Positions 1-8,173 of a DNA stretch of 64,000 nucleotides are shown piece after piece. The position numbers and the translations under genes are program-made. Origin of the DNA: Polynucleobacter sp. AP-Latsch-80-C2 (GTDB lineage Bacteria; Pseudomonadota; Gammaproteobacteria; Burkholderiales; Burkholderiaceae); contig NZ_JACVOY010000001.1 in NCBI RefSeq assembly GCF_018882185.1, forward strand, positions 248,001-312,000, given 5' to 3'. Under the pieces are notes generated by a model, which saw nothing but the letters and a program-made list of their open reading frames with translations, was not told the DNA's origin and did no database searches. Numbering within the stretch: position 1 is the stretch's first letter; every line of letters starts with the position of its first letter.

Positions 1-2
1 AG

Positions 3-974
3 GGTTGCTTCGTGAAGATTGATTCCGAAGAGGCTCCATGGTCATCAGGCGCAGAAATTGAAGGTGGTAATACTGGTCACCGTCCAGGCAAAAAAGGCGG
101 CTATTTCCCAGTTGCTCCAGTCGATACATTCCAAGACATGCGTTCTGAAATGTGTTTGATTCTTGAATCTTTAGGTATTCCGGTTGAAGTGCATCACCAC
201 GAAGTTGCTGGTCAAGGCCAAAACGAATTGGGTACGAAGTTCAGCACTTTAGTACAACGCGCTGACTGGACTATCTGGCAGAAGTACGTGATTCAAAACG
301 TTGCTCACGCTTATGGCAAAACAGCAACATTCATGCCTAAGCCAGTAGTTGGCGATAACGGTTCTGGTATGCACGTTCACCAATCTGTTTGGAAGAATGG
401 CGAGAACTTGTTTGCTGGTAACGGCTATGCAGGTTTATCAGAATTCGCATTGTTCTATATTGGCGGCATCATCAAGCACGCTAAAGCATTGAACGCGATT
501 ACTAACCCAGGTACAAACTCATATAAGCGTTTGGTTCCAGGGTTTGAAGCTCCGGTGAAATTGGCTTACTCAGCACGTAACCGTTCTGCTTCTATCCGCA
601 TTCCACACGTACCAAGCCCTAAGGGTCGTCGTATTGAAACTCGTTTCCCAGATCCATTGGCTAACCCATACTTGGCATTCTCTGCCTTGTTGATGGCTGG
701 TTTGGATGGCGTACAAAACAAGATTCATCCGGGTGAAGCTGCTGACAAGAATTTGTATGACTTGCCGCCAGAAGAAGATGCAAAGATCCCAACTGTTTGT
801 GCAAGCTTGGAAGAGGCATTGGATGCATTGAAGAAAGATCACGAGTTCTTAACTCGCGGTGGTGTATTCACTGAATCCATGATTGATGCATATATCAATT
901 TGAAGATGGAAGATGTCACACGTTTCCGTATGACAACCCATCCTATCGAATTTGATATGTACTACTCCCTGTAA
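3..974 (+). CDS. glnA: Glutamine synthetase type I, C-terminal part (5' end outside window)
   Basis: Condenses ammonia and glutamate to glutamine with ATP; a cytoplasmic dodecamer at the centre of nitrogen assimilation. The reading frame is open from the left edge, so the GTG at 12 is an internal Val codon and not the start; the whole gene would be about 470 residues. Visible signatures are the SEE...EGGNxGHRPG stretch, [12 protein letters not shown], the ATP-binding run [12 protein letters not shown], the NRSASIRIP catalytic segment and the adenylylation site NLYDLPPE, with Tyr codon 756-758. The Tyr suggests GlnE-type control by adenylylation. ntrB follows after 14 bases, the usual glnA-ntrBC order. 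Confidence 0.97.
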   Translation, partial: GCFVKIDSEEAPWSSGAEIEGGNTGHRPGKKGGYFPVAPVDTFQDMRSEMCLILESLGIPVEVHHHEVAGQGQNELGTKFSTLVQRADWTIWQKYVIQNVAHAYGKTATFMPKPVVGDNGSGMHVHQSVWKNGENLFAGNGYAGLSEFALFYIGGIIKHAKALNAITNPGTNSYKRLVPGFEAPVKLAYSARNRSASIRIPHVPSPKGRRIETRFPDPLANPYLAFSALLMAGLDGVQNKIHPGEAADKNLYDLPPEEDAKIPTVCASLEEALDALKKDHEFLTRGGVFTESMIDAYINLKMEDVTRFRMTTHPIEFDMYYSL

Positions 975-988
975 GCGAAGGAGAGAAC

Positions 989-2122
989 TTGAGCGCAGGT
1001 CTGTTGCGCAATTCGTTCAAGGGAGCAGCTTCGGCTGCTCCTTTTTTTCCGACATTGCTTGATCAGATGCCCAATGCCATCGTGGTATTTGGGGCTGAGA
1101 ACCAACAATTGGTATATGTGAACCCAGCTGCCGAGTCAGCTTTGGATCTGTCACGTAAATCACTTGAGGGTCTGTCTGTGCATGATTTATTCGGTGATAA
1201 CGAAGCCTTAACTAGCATGATAGAAGAGGTTAAGCTCGGGCATGTAGCTGCTCAACGGCAAGAAATGATCTTGCACTCTTTGCCTGGCAGTATTCATCAA
1301 GACTCAATTCCTGCCCATGTGGTGGTGGCTCCTTTAGAAGACCCCGACTTAATCATGATGGAGTGGTTTCCAATCGATCAGCAGTTGCGTAGCGAACGTG
1401 ATGAACGCGTAACGCAGCAAGTGGAAGCTAATAAGCAGTTGATGCGTAACTTGGCGCATGAAATTAAGAATCCCTTAGGTGGAATACGGGGTGCAGCACA
1501 ACTCTTGGAGTATGAGCTTCCCGAAAAGGTTTTGCGTGAGTACACGCAAGTCATTATTAAAGAGTCTGATCGTTTGCAAACCTTGGTAGATCGCTTGTTA
1601 GCACCACATCGCAAGGCGCATGTGATGGAGTCCTTTAATGTGCACGAGGCCTTAGAGCGCGTCCGCAGCTTAGTTTTAGCAGAGTTCCCCAAAGGCCTCA
1701 GAATTATTCGCAACTACGACACTAGCTTGCCAGATGTTCTAGGTGATCGCGAGCAGTTAATACAGGCAGTACTTAATATTGTTCACAATGCGGCGCAGGC
1801 ACTCTCGGAGGAAATCCACTCGGGGGTTGCACAGATTGAACTCAAAACACGGATTGCTCGGTCAGTCACGATTGCGCGGCAGCGCTATAAATTAGCCATG
1901 GATTTACATGTCATCGATAACGGCCCCGGAATTCCGGAAGAGATAAGCGAGCGTATTTTCTTTCCATTAGTTTCCGGTCGGGAGGGTGGCAGTGGTTTAG
2001 GCCTCACTCTTGCTCAAACCTTTGTACAGCAGCACCAGGGTTTTATTGCATGCGATAGCCGCTCTGGACGCACCGATTTTCATATTCAAATTCCATACCG
2101 TAGGCAGGAGAAAGCATCATGA
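989..2122 (+). CDS. ntrB: Nitrogen regulation sensor histidine kinase NtrB
   Basis: Cytoplasmic two-component kinase that phosphorylates or dephosphorylates NtrC according to nitrogen status, normally through PII. 377 residues: PAS domain about 25-130, H-box NLAHEIKNPLGG with His157, N-box NIVHNAAQ with Asn267, G1 box DNGPGIP near 312-318 and G2 box GSGLGL near 335, so the kinase looks intact. The TTG start at 989 is chosen because AAGGAGAG (978-985) is a strong Shine-Dalgarno sequence, while the next Met (ATG 1067) has none. The first 25 codons contain the perfect glnA terminator hairpin. The stop codon overlaps the ntrC start (ATGA), indicating translational coupling. Confidence 0.93.
   Translation: MSAGLLRNSFKGAASAAPFFPTLLDQMPNAIVVFGAENQQLVYVNPAAESALDLSRKSLEGLSVHDLFGDNEALTSMIEEVKLGHVAAQRQEMILHSLPGSIHQDSIPAHVVVAPLEDPDLIMMEWFPIDQQLRSERDERVTQQVEANKQLMRNLAHEIKNPLGGIRGAAQLLEYELPEKVLREYTQVIIKESDRLQTLVDRLLAPHRKAHVMESFNVHEALERVRSLVLAEFPKGLRIIRNYDTSLPDVLGDREQLIQAVLNIVHNAAQALSEEIHSGVAQIELKTRIARSVTIARQRYKLAMDLHVIDNGPGIPEEISERIFFPLVSGREGGSGLGLTLAQTFVQQHQGFIACDSRSGRTDFHIQIPYRRQEKAS
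1022..1048 (+). terminator. Intrinsic terminator or attenuator of glnA, inside the ntrB 5' coding region
   Basis: A perfect 8-bp stem GGAGCAGC / GCTGCTCC (1022-1029, 1034-1041) is closed by a TTCG tetraloop and followed by seven T (1042-1048). It lies about 48 bases after the glnA stop codon. It is downstream of the only good ribosome binding site for ntrB, so it falls within codons about 12-20 of ntrB. It probably stops most glnA transcripts and lets a minority read through into ntrBC. Confidence 0.85.
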
Positions 2123-3570
2123 AACCAATTTGGATCGTCGACGATGACCAATCTATTCGTTGGGTTTTAGAAAAAGCCTTGGCGCGAGAAAATATTCCGC
2201 ACAAGAGTTTCTCTAATCCGAATGACGTTCTCAATGCCTTGGAAAAAGAGACTCCTCAAGTATTGATCTCAGATATTCGTATGCCTAGAGGTAACGGCTT
2301 AGATCTTTTACAGCACGTGAAGGCAAGTCATCCGAATTTGCCGGTCATCATCATGACGGCTTACTCAGACCTTGATTCTGCAGTGTCCTCTTTTCAAGGT
2401 GGCGCTTTTGAGTATCTGACCAAACCGTTTGATGTCGATAAGGCAATTGAATTGATTCGTCGGGCAGTCGAGCAGGGTATTCGGAACGATTCTGGATCTA
2501 AAGAGTCAGCAGGTTGGCGACAAGATGCTAGTGAGATTATTGGTCAAGCCCCAGCGATGCAAGAAATCTTCCGCGCGATTGGACGTTTGGCTCAATCTCA
2601 TGCAACGGTTCTGATTACCGGTGAGTCAGGAACGGGTAAAGAGTTAGTAGCGCATGCATTGCACAAACATAGCCCACGTGCAAAAGGACCTTTTGTTTCT
2701 TTAAGTACTTCAGCAGTGCCAAAAGATTTGCTGGAGTCTGAGCTCTTTGGCCATGAGCGTGGCGCCTTCCCGGGGGCACTGACTTTACGTCGCGGTCGTT
2801 TTGAACAAGCAGATGGCGGAACTTTATTTCTTGGTGAGATTGGTGATTTACCGTTTGATTTGCAAACAAGACTATTGCGTGTTTTATCAGATGGACACTT
2901 TTATCGCATTGGTGGCCAAGATCCTATTAAGGCTAATGTACGCATCATTGCCTCAACACACCAAAACCTAGAGTCACGAGTAGCATCAGGTTTATTTCGT
3001 GAAGACTTATTGCATCGTATGAATGTGATTCGCTTGCGTATGCCAGCCTTACGGGAGCGCAGTGAAGATATTCCTGTGTTAGCCAGACACTTCATGCTCA
3101 GTTGTGCCAAGTCTTTGAGTGTTGACCCTAAGAAGTTATCGGATGAGGTTCTCAAAGAGATGAGCACGATGCCATTCCCAGGCAATGTTCGTCAACTAGA
3201 AAACTTATGTCATTGGCTTACTGTGATGACGCCTGCAAATGTCATTGGTGTCAATGATTTGCCAGCAGATATTGTTGCTGAAGCAAACGCATCCCCGGTA
3301 ATATTGCATGGTGAGTCTTCTCAAGTCAACCCCATTACTGCCAAATCAACTCCTGGAGATTGGGAGGGTGGTTTGGGGCGCTTAGCGGTAAAGATGCTGC
3401 AAGATGGTGACAAAGAGGTTTACGATGCCTTGTGTGCTCGCTTTGAAAAGGCAGTATTGCAAGCCGCTTTAGAAGTGACTCGGGGACGTCGTGTTGAGGC
3501 TGCACAGCGGCTGGGTATTGGACGAAACACCATCACACGCAAGTTACAGGAATTGGGAATAGATGACTGA
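2119..3570 (+). CDS. ntrC: NtrC-family response regulator with a degenerate sigma-54 AAA+ domain
   Basis: Partner of NtrB. 483 residues: receiver domain with phospho-acceptor Asp52 (SDIRMP) and Lys102; AAA+ domain about 140-370 with a normal Walker A (GESGTGKE, 168-175); Fis-type helix-turn-helix at the C-terminus (GRRVEAAQRLGIGRNTITRKL). Three positions that are near-invariant in sigma-54 activators are altered. The Asn of the glutamate switch (normally LNMAAIP) is Ser196. GAFTGA is GAFPGA (Pro218). The Walker B Asp before the catalytic Glu is Gly239 (FLGE instead of FLDE). Receiver, arginine fingers (FRED, HR) and HTH are kept. Known families without GAFTGA, such as Rhodobacter capsulatus NtrC, act with sigma-70. 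Loss of sigma-54 remodelling here is inferred. Confidence 0.92.
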   Translation: MKPIWIVDDDQSIRWVLEKALARENIPHKSFSNPNDVLNALEKETPQVLISDIRMPRGNGLDLLQHVKASHPNLPVIIMTAYSDLDSAVSSFQGGAFEYLTKPFDVDKAIELIRRAVEQGIRNDSGSKESAGWRQDASEIIGQAPAMQEIFRAIGRLAQSHATVLITGESGTGKELVAHALHKHSPRAKGPFVSLSTSAVPKDLLESELFGHERGAFPGALTLRRGRFEQADGGTLFLGEIGDLPFDLQTRLLRVLSDGHFYRIGGQDPIKANVRIIASTHQNLESRVASGLFREDLLHRMNVIRLRMPALRERSEDIPVLARHFMLSCAKSLSVDPKKLSDEVLKEMSTMPFPGNVRQLENLCHWLTVMTPANVIGVNDLPADIVAEANASPVILHGESSQVNPITAKSTPGDWEGGLGRLAVKMLQDGDKEVYDALCARFEKAVLQAALEVTRGRRVEAAQRLGIGRNTITRKLQELGIDD

Positions 3571-4408
3571 TTTGGTTCGAATTGCGGCGTGGAATGTGAA
3601 TTCTTTAAAAGTTCGCCTTCCACACGTACTTCGTTGGTTACAAGATCAAGAGCGAGCCAAGGCACCCATTGATGCCCTTTGTCTGCAGGAGCTCAAGTTA
3701 ATAGATGATAAGTATCCTCATCAGGAGTTGGAGGAAGCTGGCTACGTCAGCTTAGCCGCTGGGCAAAAAACATACAACGGCGTTGCTATTATTGTGCGCA
3801 AGGCAGCTTTAGCCCCAATTGCAAGTGATATAGAAACTACTTTTTTAAAGCCCATTAGAAATATTCCGGGTAACGCTGACGAGCAACAGCGTATCTTGGC
3901 GGCAACGGTGTGTTTCAGCGGCATGCAGCCAATGCGTTTGGTTTCAGCCTATTTTCCCAATGGTCAGTCACCTGATAGCGACAAATTTATTTACAAACTG
4001 GGATGGCTTAGCGCTTTACATTCCTGGTTAGCTGCAGAGCTAGAGCAACATCCGCAGTTAGCATTGCTCGGGGATTTCAATATTGCTCCCGCGGATGCGG
4101 ATGTGCATGATCCCAAAGCTTGGGAGGGTCAGAACCTAGTTTCACCTCCAGAAAGAAATGCATTTCAAGAATTATTAGGGCTTGGTCTACACGATTCCTT
4201 TAGGATGTTTGAGCAAGCGCCTAAAACATTTAGCTGGTGGGACTATCGCATGATGGGGTTTAGAAGAAATGCCGGCATGCGGATTGACCACATTCTCCTC
4301 AGTAAGCCATTACAAGAAAAATGCACTTCCAGCATAGTCGATAAAGAACCTCGCACCTGGGAGCAACCATCTGATCATGCTCCTGTGATAGCAACTATTC
4401 GGAAGTAA
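3563..4408 (+). CDS. xth: Exodeoxyribonuclease III (AP endonuclease, Xth/ExoA family)
   Basis: Mg-dependent 3'-5' exonuclease and abasic-site endonuclease of base-excision repair. 281 residues with the full endonuclease/exonuclease/phosphatase fold signature: AAWNVNSLKVRLPHVLRWL at the N-terminus, the metal ligand in LQELKL, YFPNGQ, the catalytic GDFNIAPADADVHDP and the C-terminal SDHAPV. The ATG lies inside the last codons of ntrC (8-nt overlap), so the gene is probably co-transcribed and translationally coupled with ntrBC although its role is unrelated. Confidence 0.96.
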   Translation: MTDLVRIAAWNVNSLKVRLPHVLRWLQDQERAKAPIDALCLQELKLIDDKYPHQELEEAGYVSLAAGQKTYNGVAIIVRKAALAPIASDIETTFLKPIRNIPGNADEQQRILAATVCFSGMQPMRLVSAYFPNGQSPDSDKFIYKLGWLSALHSWLAAELEQHPQLALLGDFNIAPADADVHDPKAWEGQNLVSPPERNAFQELLGLGLHDSFRMFEQAPKTFSWWDYRMMGFRRNAGMRIDHILLSKPLQEKCTSSIVDKEPRTWEQPSDHAPVIATIRK

Positions 4409-4443
4409 TTCTCAGTTCGTTAGTCAGACAGCGATTGAGTTTT

Positions 4444-6567
4444 TTACGCAAGTCCACCGTGGCGGAGCAGAGCATCAATACTGGGTTCACGACCACGGAA
4501 AGCTTTGAAAGATTCTGCCGCAGGGCGACTGCCGCCAACTTCTAAAATCTCTTGGCGGTAACGCGTGCCGGTTTTAGCATCAAGCACGCTGCCAGTCAGT
4601 TTTGCAGCTTCCTCAAAAGCGGAATAAGCATCAGCAGATAAGACTTCAGCCCACTTATAGCTGTAGTAACCCGCAGCATAGCCTCCAGCAAAGATATGGC
4701 TGAAGGTATTAATCCAGCGTGAGATCTCCGGTTGAGGGATGATGTTGTATTCGTCTGCAATCTTTCTAGAGACATCTAGTACAGCATGCCCCTTCGCATT
4801 GGTAGTATCAAAGCTAGAATGCAAGCGCCAGTCTGTTAATGACATCACAATTTGACGTAAGGTGGCTAATCCGTTTTGGAAGTTTTTAGCAGCCAACATC
4901 TTTTCAAATAATTCACGGGGTAATGGTTTACCTGTTTCTGCATGAGCAGTCATGTTCTCCAATACTTCCCATTCCCAGCAAAAATTTTCCATAAATTGAC
5001 TGGGCAGCTCTACGGCATCCCATTCAACCCCATTAATCCCAGAAACACCCAGAGCACCCACTTGGGTTAAGAGATGATGGAGACCATGGCCACTTTCATG
5101 AAAGAGGGTGATCACATCATCGTGCGTAATAGTGGGTTGGCGTAAGACGCCATCTACTTTTACAGGGGGTGCAAAGTTGCAGACTAGATAGGCAACAGGC
5201 ACTTGAATTTCGCCATTAGGTAATTCTCTGCGACCACGCGCGTCATCCATCCAGGCGCCTCCCCGTTTTCCGGGTCGTGCATAAGGGTCTAAATAGAAAT
5301 AGGCTCTGACTATTTCGGAATGATCTTTAACCGAGAAGGACTGTACATCGCTATGCCATGTGGGCAAATCGGCAGCTTCAATCTTGACGCCAAATAAAGT
5401 CTGGATCACTTGAAAGAGCCCTTCAAGAACTTTAGGCAAAGGAAAGTACTGCTTTAGTTCATTTTCAGAAAAAGAATAGCGCTGCTGTTTGAGGTGCTCG
5501 GAAGCGAAAGGGATATCCCAAGGCTGCAGACCATCAGTCAGTTGTAATTCTGATTGAGCAAATTCTTGTAGTTCAATCCAGTCTTTTTGGGCAAAGGGTT
5601 TTGATTTAGCTGCAAAGGTACATAAGAAGGTATCTACTTCATTGACGCTGCCAGCCATTTTTGCAGCCAAACTTAAATCAGCGTAATTGGCAAAGCCCAG
5701 CATGCGAGCCTCTTCATCCCGCAGGCGAAGTTGCTCAATCATATTTTGTGTGTTGTCCCATGCCAACTTACCATTGGAAAATTGAGGCGCCAACTCGGAA
5801 GAGCGGGTCACATAAGCCTCATACATTAGGCGACGAAGCGCCCGATTTTCTGAGTATTGCATCACCGGATAGTAAGAAGGGAAATGCAGTGTAAAAGCCC
5901 AGCCCTGAAGGCTCTTCTGTTGTGCGGTATCAGCAGCTGCAGCAATGGCATCTTCTGGAAGTCCAGCCAACTCTTTTATATCTGTGACAACATGAACAAA
6001 TTCATCGGTAGCATCAAGCACATGATCTGAAAATGCTTTCCCCAGAACTGCTTGTTCATCTTGGATTTGGGCAAAGCGTGGTTTGTCTGCGTCGCTAAGC
6101 TCAGCACCGCCTAAACGAAAATCTCGCAAAGAGTTTTCAATCACTTTCTTGTGGGCTGGTGACAATGCTTTAAATTCTGGGCTAGCGCTGAGCGTTTTAA
6201 ACTTTTGATAGAGCGCTAGATTTTGACCTAGACTGGAAAAGAAGGCGGTAACTTTTGGGAGCATTTCTCCATAAGCAGCTCGTAATTCTGGAGTATCAGC
6301 GACACTATTGAGATGAGAAATGATGCCCCATGACCTTCCAAGAAATTCAGTGGCATTCTCCAGCGGCTCAACTAAGGCATCCCAGCTGGCAGTGGTGTCA
6401 GATTGGGTGGCAAGATCAACCGCATCTTGGGCATGCGTCAGCAAGAAGTCAATGGCAGGAGCAATATCCTTTGGCCTCACATCAGAGTAGGCGGCTATCC
6501 CGCGTCCAAAAGAGATTAGGGGATTGCTTTGAAGTGCTGGCGGAATTGAGGGGGAATAAGTAGTCAT
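4444..6567 (-). CDS. prlC: Oligopeptidase A, M3 family zinc metallopeptidase
   Basis: Cytoplasmic zinc peptidase that degrades short peptides, including cleaved signal peptides. 707 residues, in the usual size range for the family. The zinc motif HEXXH is visible as FHESGHGLHHLL near residues 488-499, with the third-ligand region VELPSQFMENFCWE following. The C-terminal FAGGYAAGYYSYKWAEVLSADAY block is typical of oligopeptidase A and its peptidyl-dipeptidase relatives. It lies downstream of folD on the same strand with 53 bases between them and converges on the exonuclease III gene with 35 bases between stops. Confidence 0.95.
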   Translation of the reverse strand: MTTYSPSIPPALQSNPLISFGRGIAAYSDVRPKDIAPAIDFLLTHAQDAVDLATQSDTTASWDALVEPLENATEFLGRSWGIISHLNSVADTPELRAAYGEMLPKVTAFFSSLGQNLALYQKFKTLSASPEFKALSPAHKKVIENSLRDFRLGGAELSDADKPRFAQIQDEQAVLGKAFSDHVLDATDEFVHVVTDIKELAGLPEDAIAAAADTAQQKSLQGWAFTLHFPSYYPVMQYSENRALRRLMYEAYVTRSSELAPQFSNGKLAWDNTQNMIEQLRLRDEEARMLGFANYADLSLAAKMAGSVNEVDTFLCTFAAKSKPFAQKDWIELQEFAQSELQLTDGLQPWDIPFASEHLKQQRYSFSENELKQYFPLPKVLEGLFQVIQTLFGVKIEAADLPTWHSDVQSFSVKDHSEIVRAYFYLDPYARPGKRGGAWMDDARGRRELPNGEIQVPVAYLVCNFAPPVKVDGVLRQPTITHDDVITLFHESGHGLHHLLTQVGALGVSGINGVEWDAVELPSQFMENFCWEWEVLENMTAHAETGKPLPRELFEKMLAAKNFQNGLATLRQIVMSLTDWRLHSSFDTTNAKGHAVLDVSRKIADEYNIIPQPEISRWINTFSHIFAGGYAAGYYSYKWAEVLSADAYSAFEEAAKLTGSVLDAKTGTRYRQEILEVGGSRPAAESFKAFRGREPSIDALLRHGGLA

Positions 6568-6620
6568 CCCTCTAGCTTAATGGACGATACTTATCTTTGC
6601 CAAAACTACTAGAAAATTCC

Positions 6621-7475
6621 TTAAGGTTTAGCGGCCTTTTCAGCTGCTTCCAGGGTATTCATTAGTAGCATGGTGATGGTCATTGGGCCAACACCGCCAG
6701 GAACTGGCGTAATCCAGCCAGCAACATATTTGGCAGCATCGAAGTCCACATCACCACAAAGCTTGCCATCGGGCAAGCGATTAATGCCCACGTCGATGAC
6801 TACAGCGCCATTCTTGACCATATCACCAGAGATCATCTTGGGTTTACCGGTAGCGACTACTAAGATATCGGCATCTTTAGTGTGGTGCGCTAAGTCACGC
6901 GTTTTACTATTGCAGATAGTGACAGTGGCACCAGCCTGAAGTAATAGCATGGCCATCGGCTTGCCCACAATATTAGAGGCGCCTACGATCACTGCACGTG
7001 CGCCGCGGATGGGGTATTCAATGCTTTCTAAAATCTTCATGCAGCCGTAAGGAGTACAGGGCTTAAACGACGGTTGACCAACCATCAGCGCTCCAGCATT
7101 AGCCACATGAAAACCATCCACATCTTTTTCTGGTGCGATGGCTTCTAAAACCCGTTCAGCTGCGATATGTTCTGGTAGCGGAAGTTGTACCAAGATGCCA
7201 TGTATAGAAGGATCAGCATTGAGTGTGGCAATGCGTGCCAATAGTTCCTCCTCACCCAACTCTGCAGAGTAGCGCTCTAACACTGAATGAAAGCCAACAT
7301 CTTCACAGGTCTTCACTTTATTGCGCACATACACTTGGCTGGCTGGATTATCACCAACGACAATCACTGCTAGACCGGGTCTTACCCCTTTGGCCGTCAC
7401 AATCGCGGCACGAGCGGCGATTTCAGTACGGAGTTTTTTAGAAAGTAGATTTCCGTCTAGTAATTGGGCAGGCAT
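6621..7475 (-). CDS. folD: Methylenetetrahydrofolate dehydrogenase / cyclohydrolase
   Basis: Bifunctional NADP-dependent enzyme interconverting 5,10-methylene-, 5,10-methenyl- and 10-formyl-tetrahydrofolate in one-carbon metabolism. 284 residues, standard length. Signatures are [14 protein letters not shown] with the catalytic Lys, QLPLPEHI, the dinucleotide-binding [22 protein letters not shown], and the C-terminal [16 protein letters not shown]. It starts 14 bases after the stop of the response regulator gene on the same strand, so it may share that transcript. Confidence 0.97.
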   Translation of the reverse strand: MPAQLLDGNLLSKKLRTEIAARAAIVTAKGVRPGLAVIVVGDNPASQVYVRNKVKTCEDVGFHSVLERYSAELGEEELLARIATLNADPSIHGILVQLPLPEHIAAERVLEAIAPEKDVDGFHVANAGALMVGQPSFKPCTPYGCMKILESIEYPIRGARAVIVGASNIVGKPMAMLLLQAGATVTICNSKTRDLAHHTKDADILVVATGKPKMISGDMVKNGAVVIDVGINRLPDGKLCGDVDFDAAKYVAGWITPVPGGVGPMTITMLLMNTLEAAEKAAKP

Positions 7476-7489
7476 AAGGCAACAGAATA

Positions 7490-8137
7490 TTAATTAGGTT
7501 GAGGATCAGATAAGGCAAGGCGCAGCAAGTCTGCTACGGTATTAACGTTCAGTTTTTCCATGATGTTTGCGCGATGGGCTTCTACTGTTTTGATGGAGAT
7601 GCCTAGATCATCCGCAATTTGCTTGTTCAGGCGACCAGCAACAATACGCTCTAACACTTGACGCTCACGACCTGTCAATTTACTAAGCAAGCTTTGGGTA
7701 ATTTTGCGTTGGCTTGCTTGAGAGTAGTCAACACGCGCTTTGCTTAGCATGCGATCTACCAGTGCACAAAGATCATTTTCTTTAAATGGCTTTTCAATGA
7801 AATCCACCGCACCACGTTTCATGGTTGACACCGCCATAGAGACATCGCCGTGACCAGTAATGAAGGCCACTGGCATTGGAAGATTCTCGCTAATTAAGCG
7901 TTCTTGCAACTCGAGACCAGACATCCCTGGCATACGCACATCCAAAATAGCGCAAGAGATAGTGGATTTGTCGGTACTTTGTAGCGACTGTAAAAAACGC
8001 TCAGCGCTTGCATGGCATCGAACGACATAACCATTACTCTCAAGGAGCCAGGTGAGGGAGTCGCGCACCGCCTCATCATCATCAACTACATAAACAACTT
8101 CTGCTTGATTTGGTTTATTGGCGGCGCTTAAGTTCAT
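7490..8137 (-). CDS. FixJ/NarL-type response regulator (receiver + LuxR HTH)
   Basis: DNA-binding response regulator of 215 residues. The receiver domain has the acidic pair DDDE (19-22), phospho-acceptor Asp66 in [11 protein letters not shown], and Lys in EKPF. A LuxR/FixJ-type helix-turn-helix follows at about 150-210 ([35 protein letters not shown]). Its cognate kinase is very likely the PAS sensor encoded directly upstream on the same strand. The target is unknown. A palindrome in the kinase-aceE intergenic region (10773-10803) is a candidate site for autoregulation or pyruvate dehydrogenase control; this is inference from position only. Confidence 0.93.
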   Translation of the reverse strand: MNLSAANKPNQAEVVYVVDDDEAVRDSLTWLLESNGYVVRCHASAERFLQSLQSTDKSTISCAILDVRMPGMSGLELQERLISENLPMPVAFITGHGDVSMAVSTMKRGAVDFIEKPFKENDLCALVDRMLSKARVDYSQASQRKITQSLLSKLTGRERQVLERIVAGRLNKQIADDLGISIKTVEAHRANIMEKLNVNTVADLLRLALSDPQPN

Positions 8138-8173
8138 ATAGGGTCTCGCGGGATAATGCGGTTGATATTGCAG

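Noticed and set aside
12-14. GTG at 12 as the start of glnA
   Set aside because: The frame is open to the left edge and the protein would lack the conserved N-terminal third; the codon is an internal Val.
2704-2850. ntrC as a pseudogene
   Set aside because: The frame is intact over 483 codons with normal receiver, Walker A and HTH, and it overlaps both neighbours as a functional gene would. Only specific activation residues are changed.
4411-4445. Terminator between the convergent exonuclease III and oligopeptidase genes
   Set aside because: Only short, bulged pairing (CTCA/TGAG and TCG/CGA) can be drawn before the T run; too weak to call.
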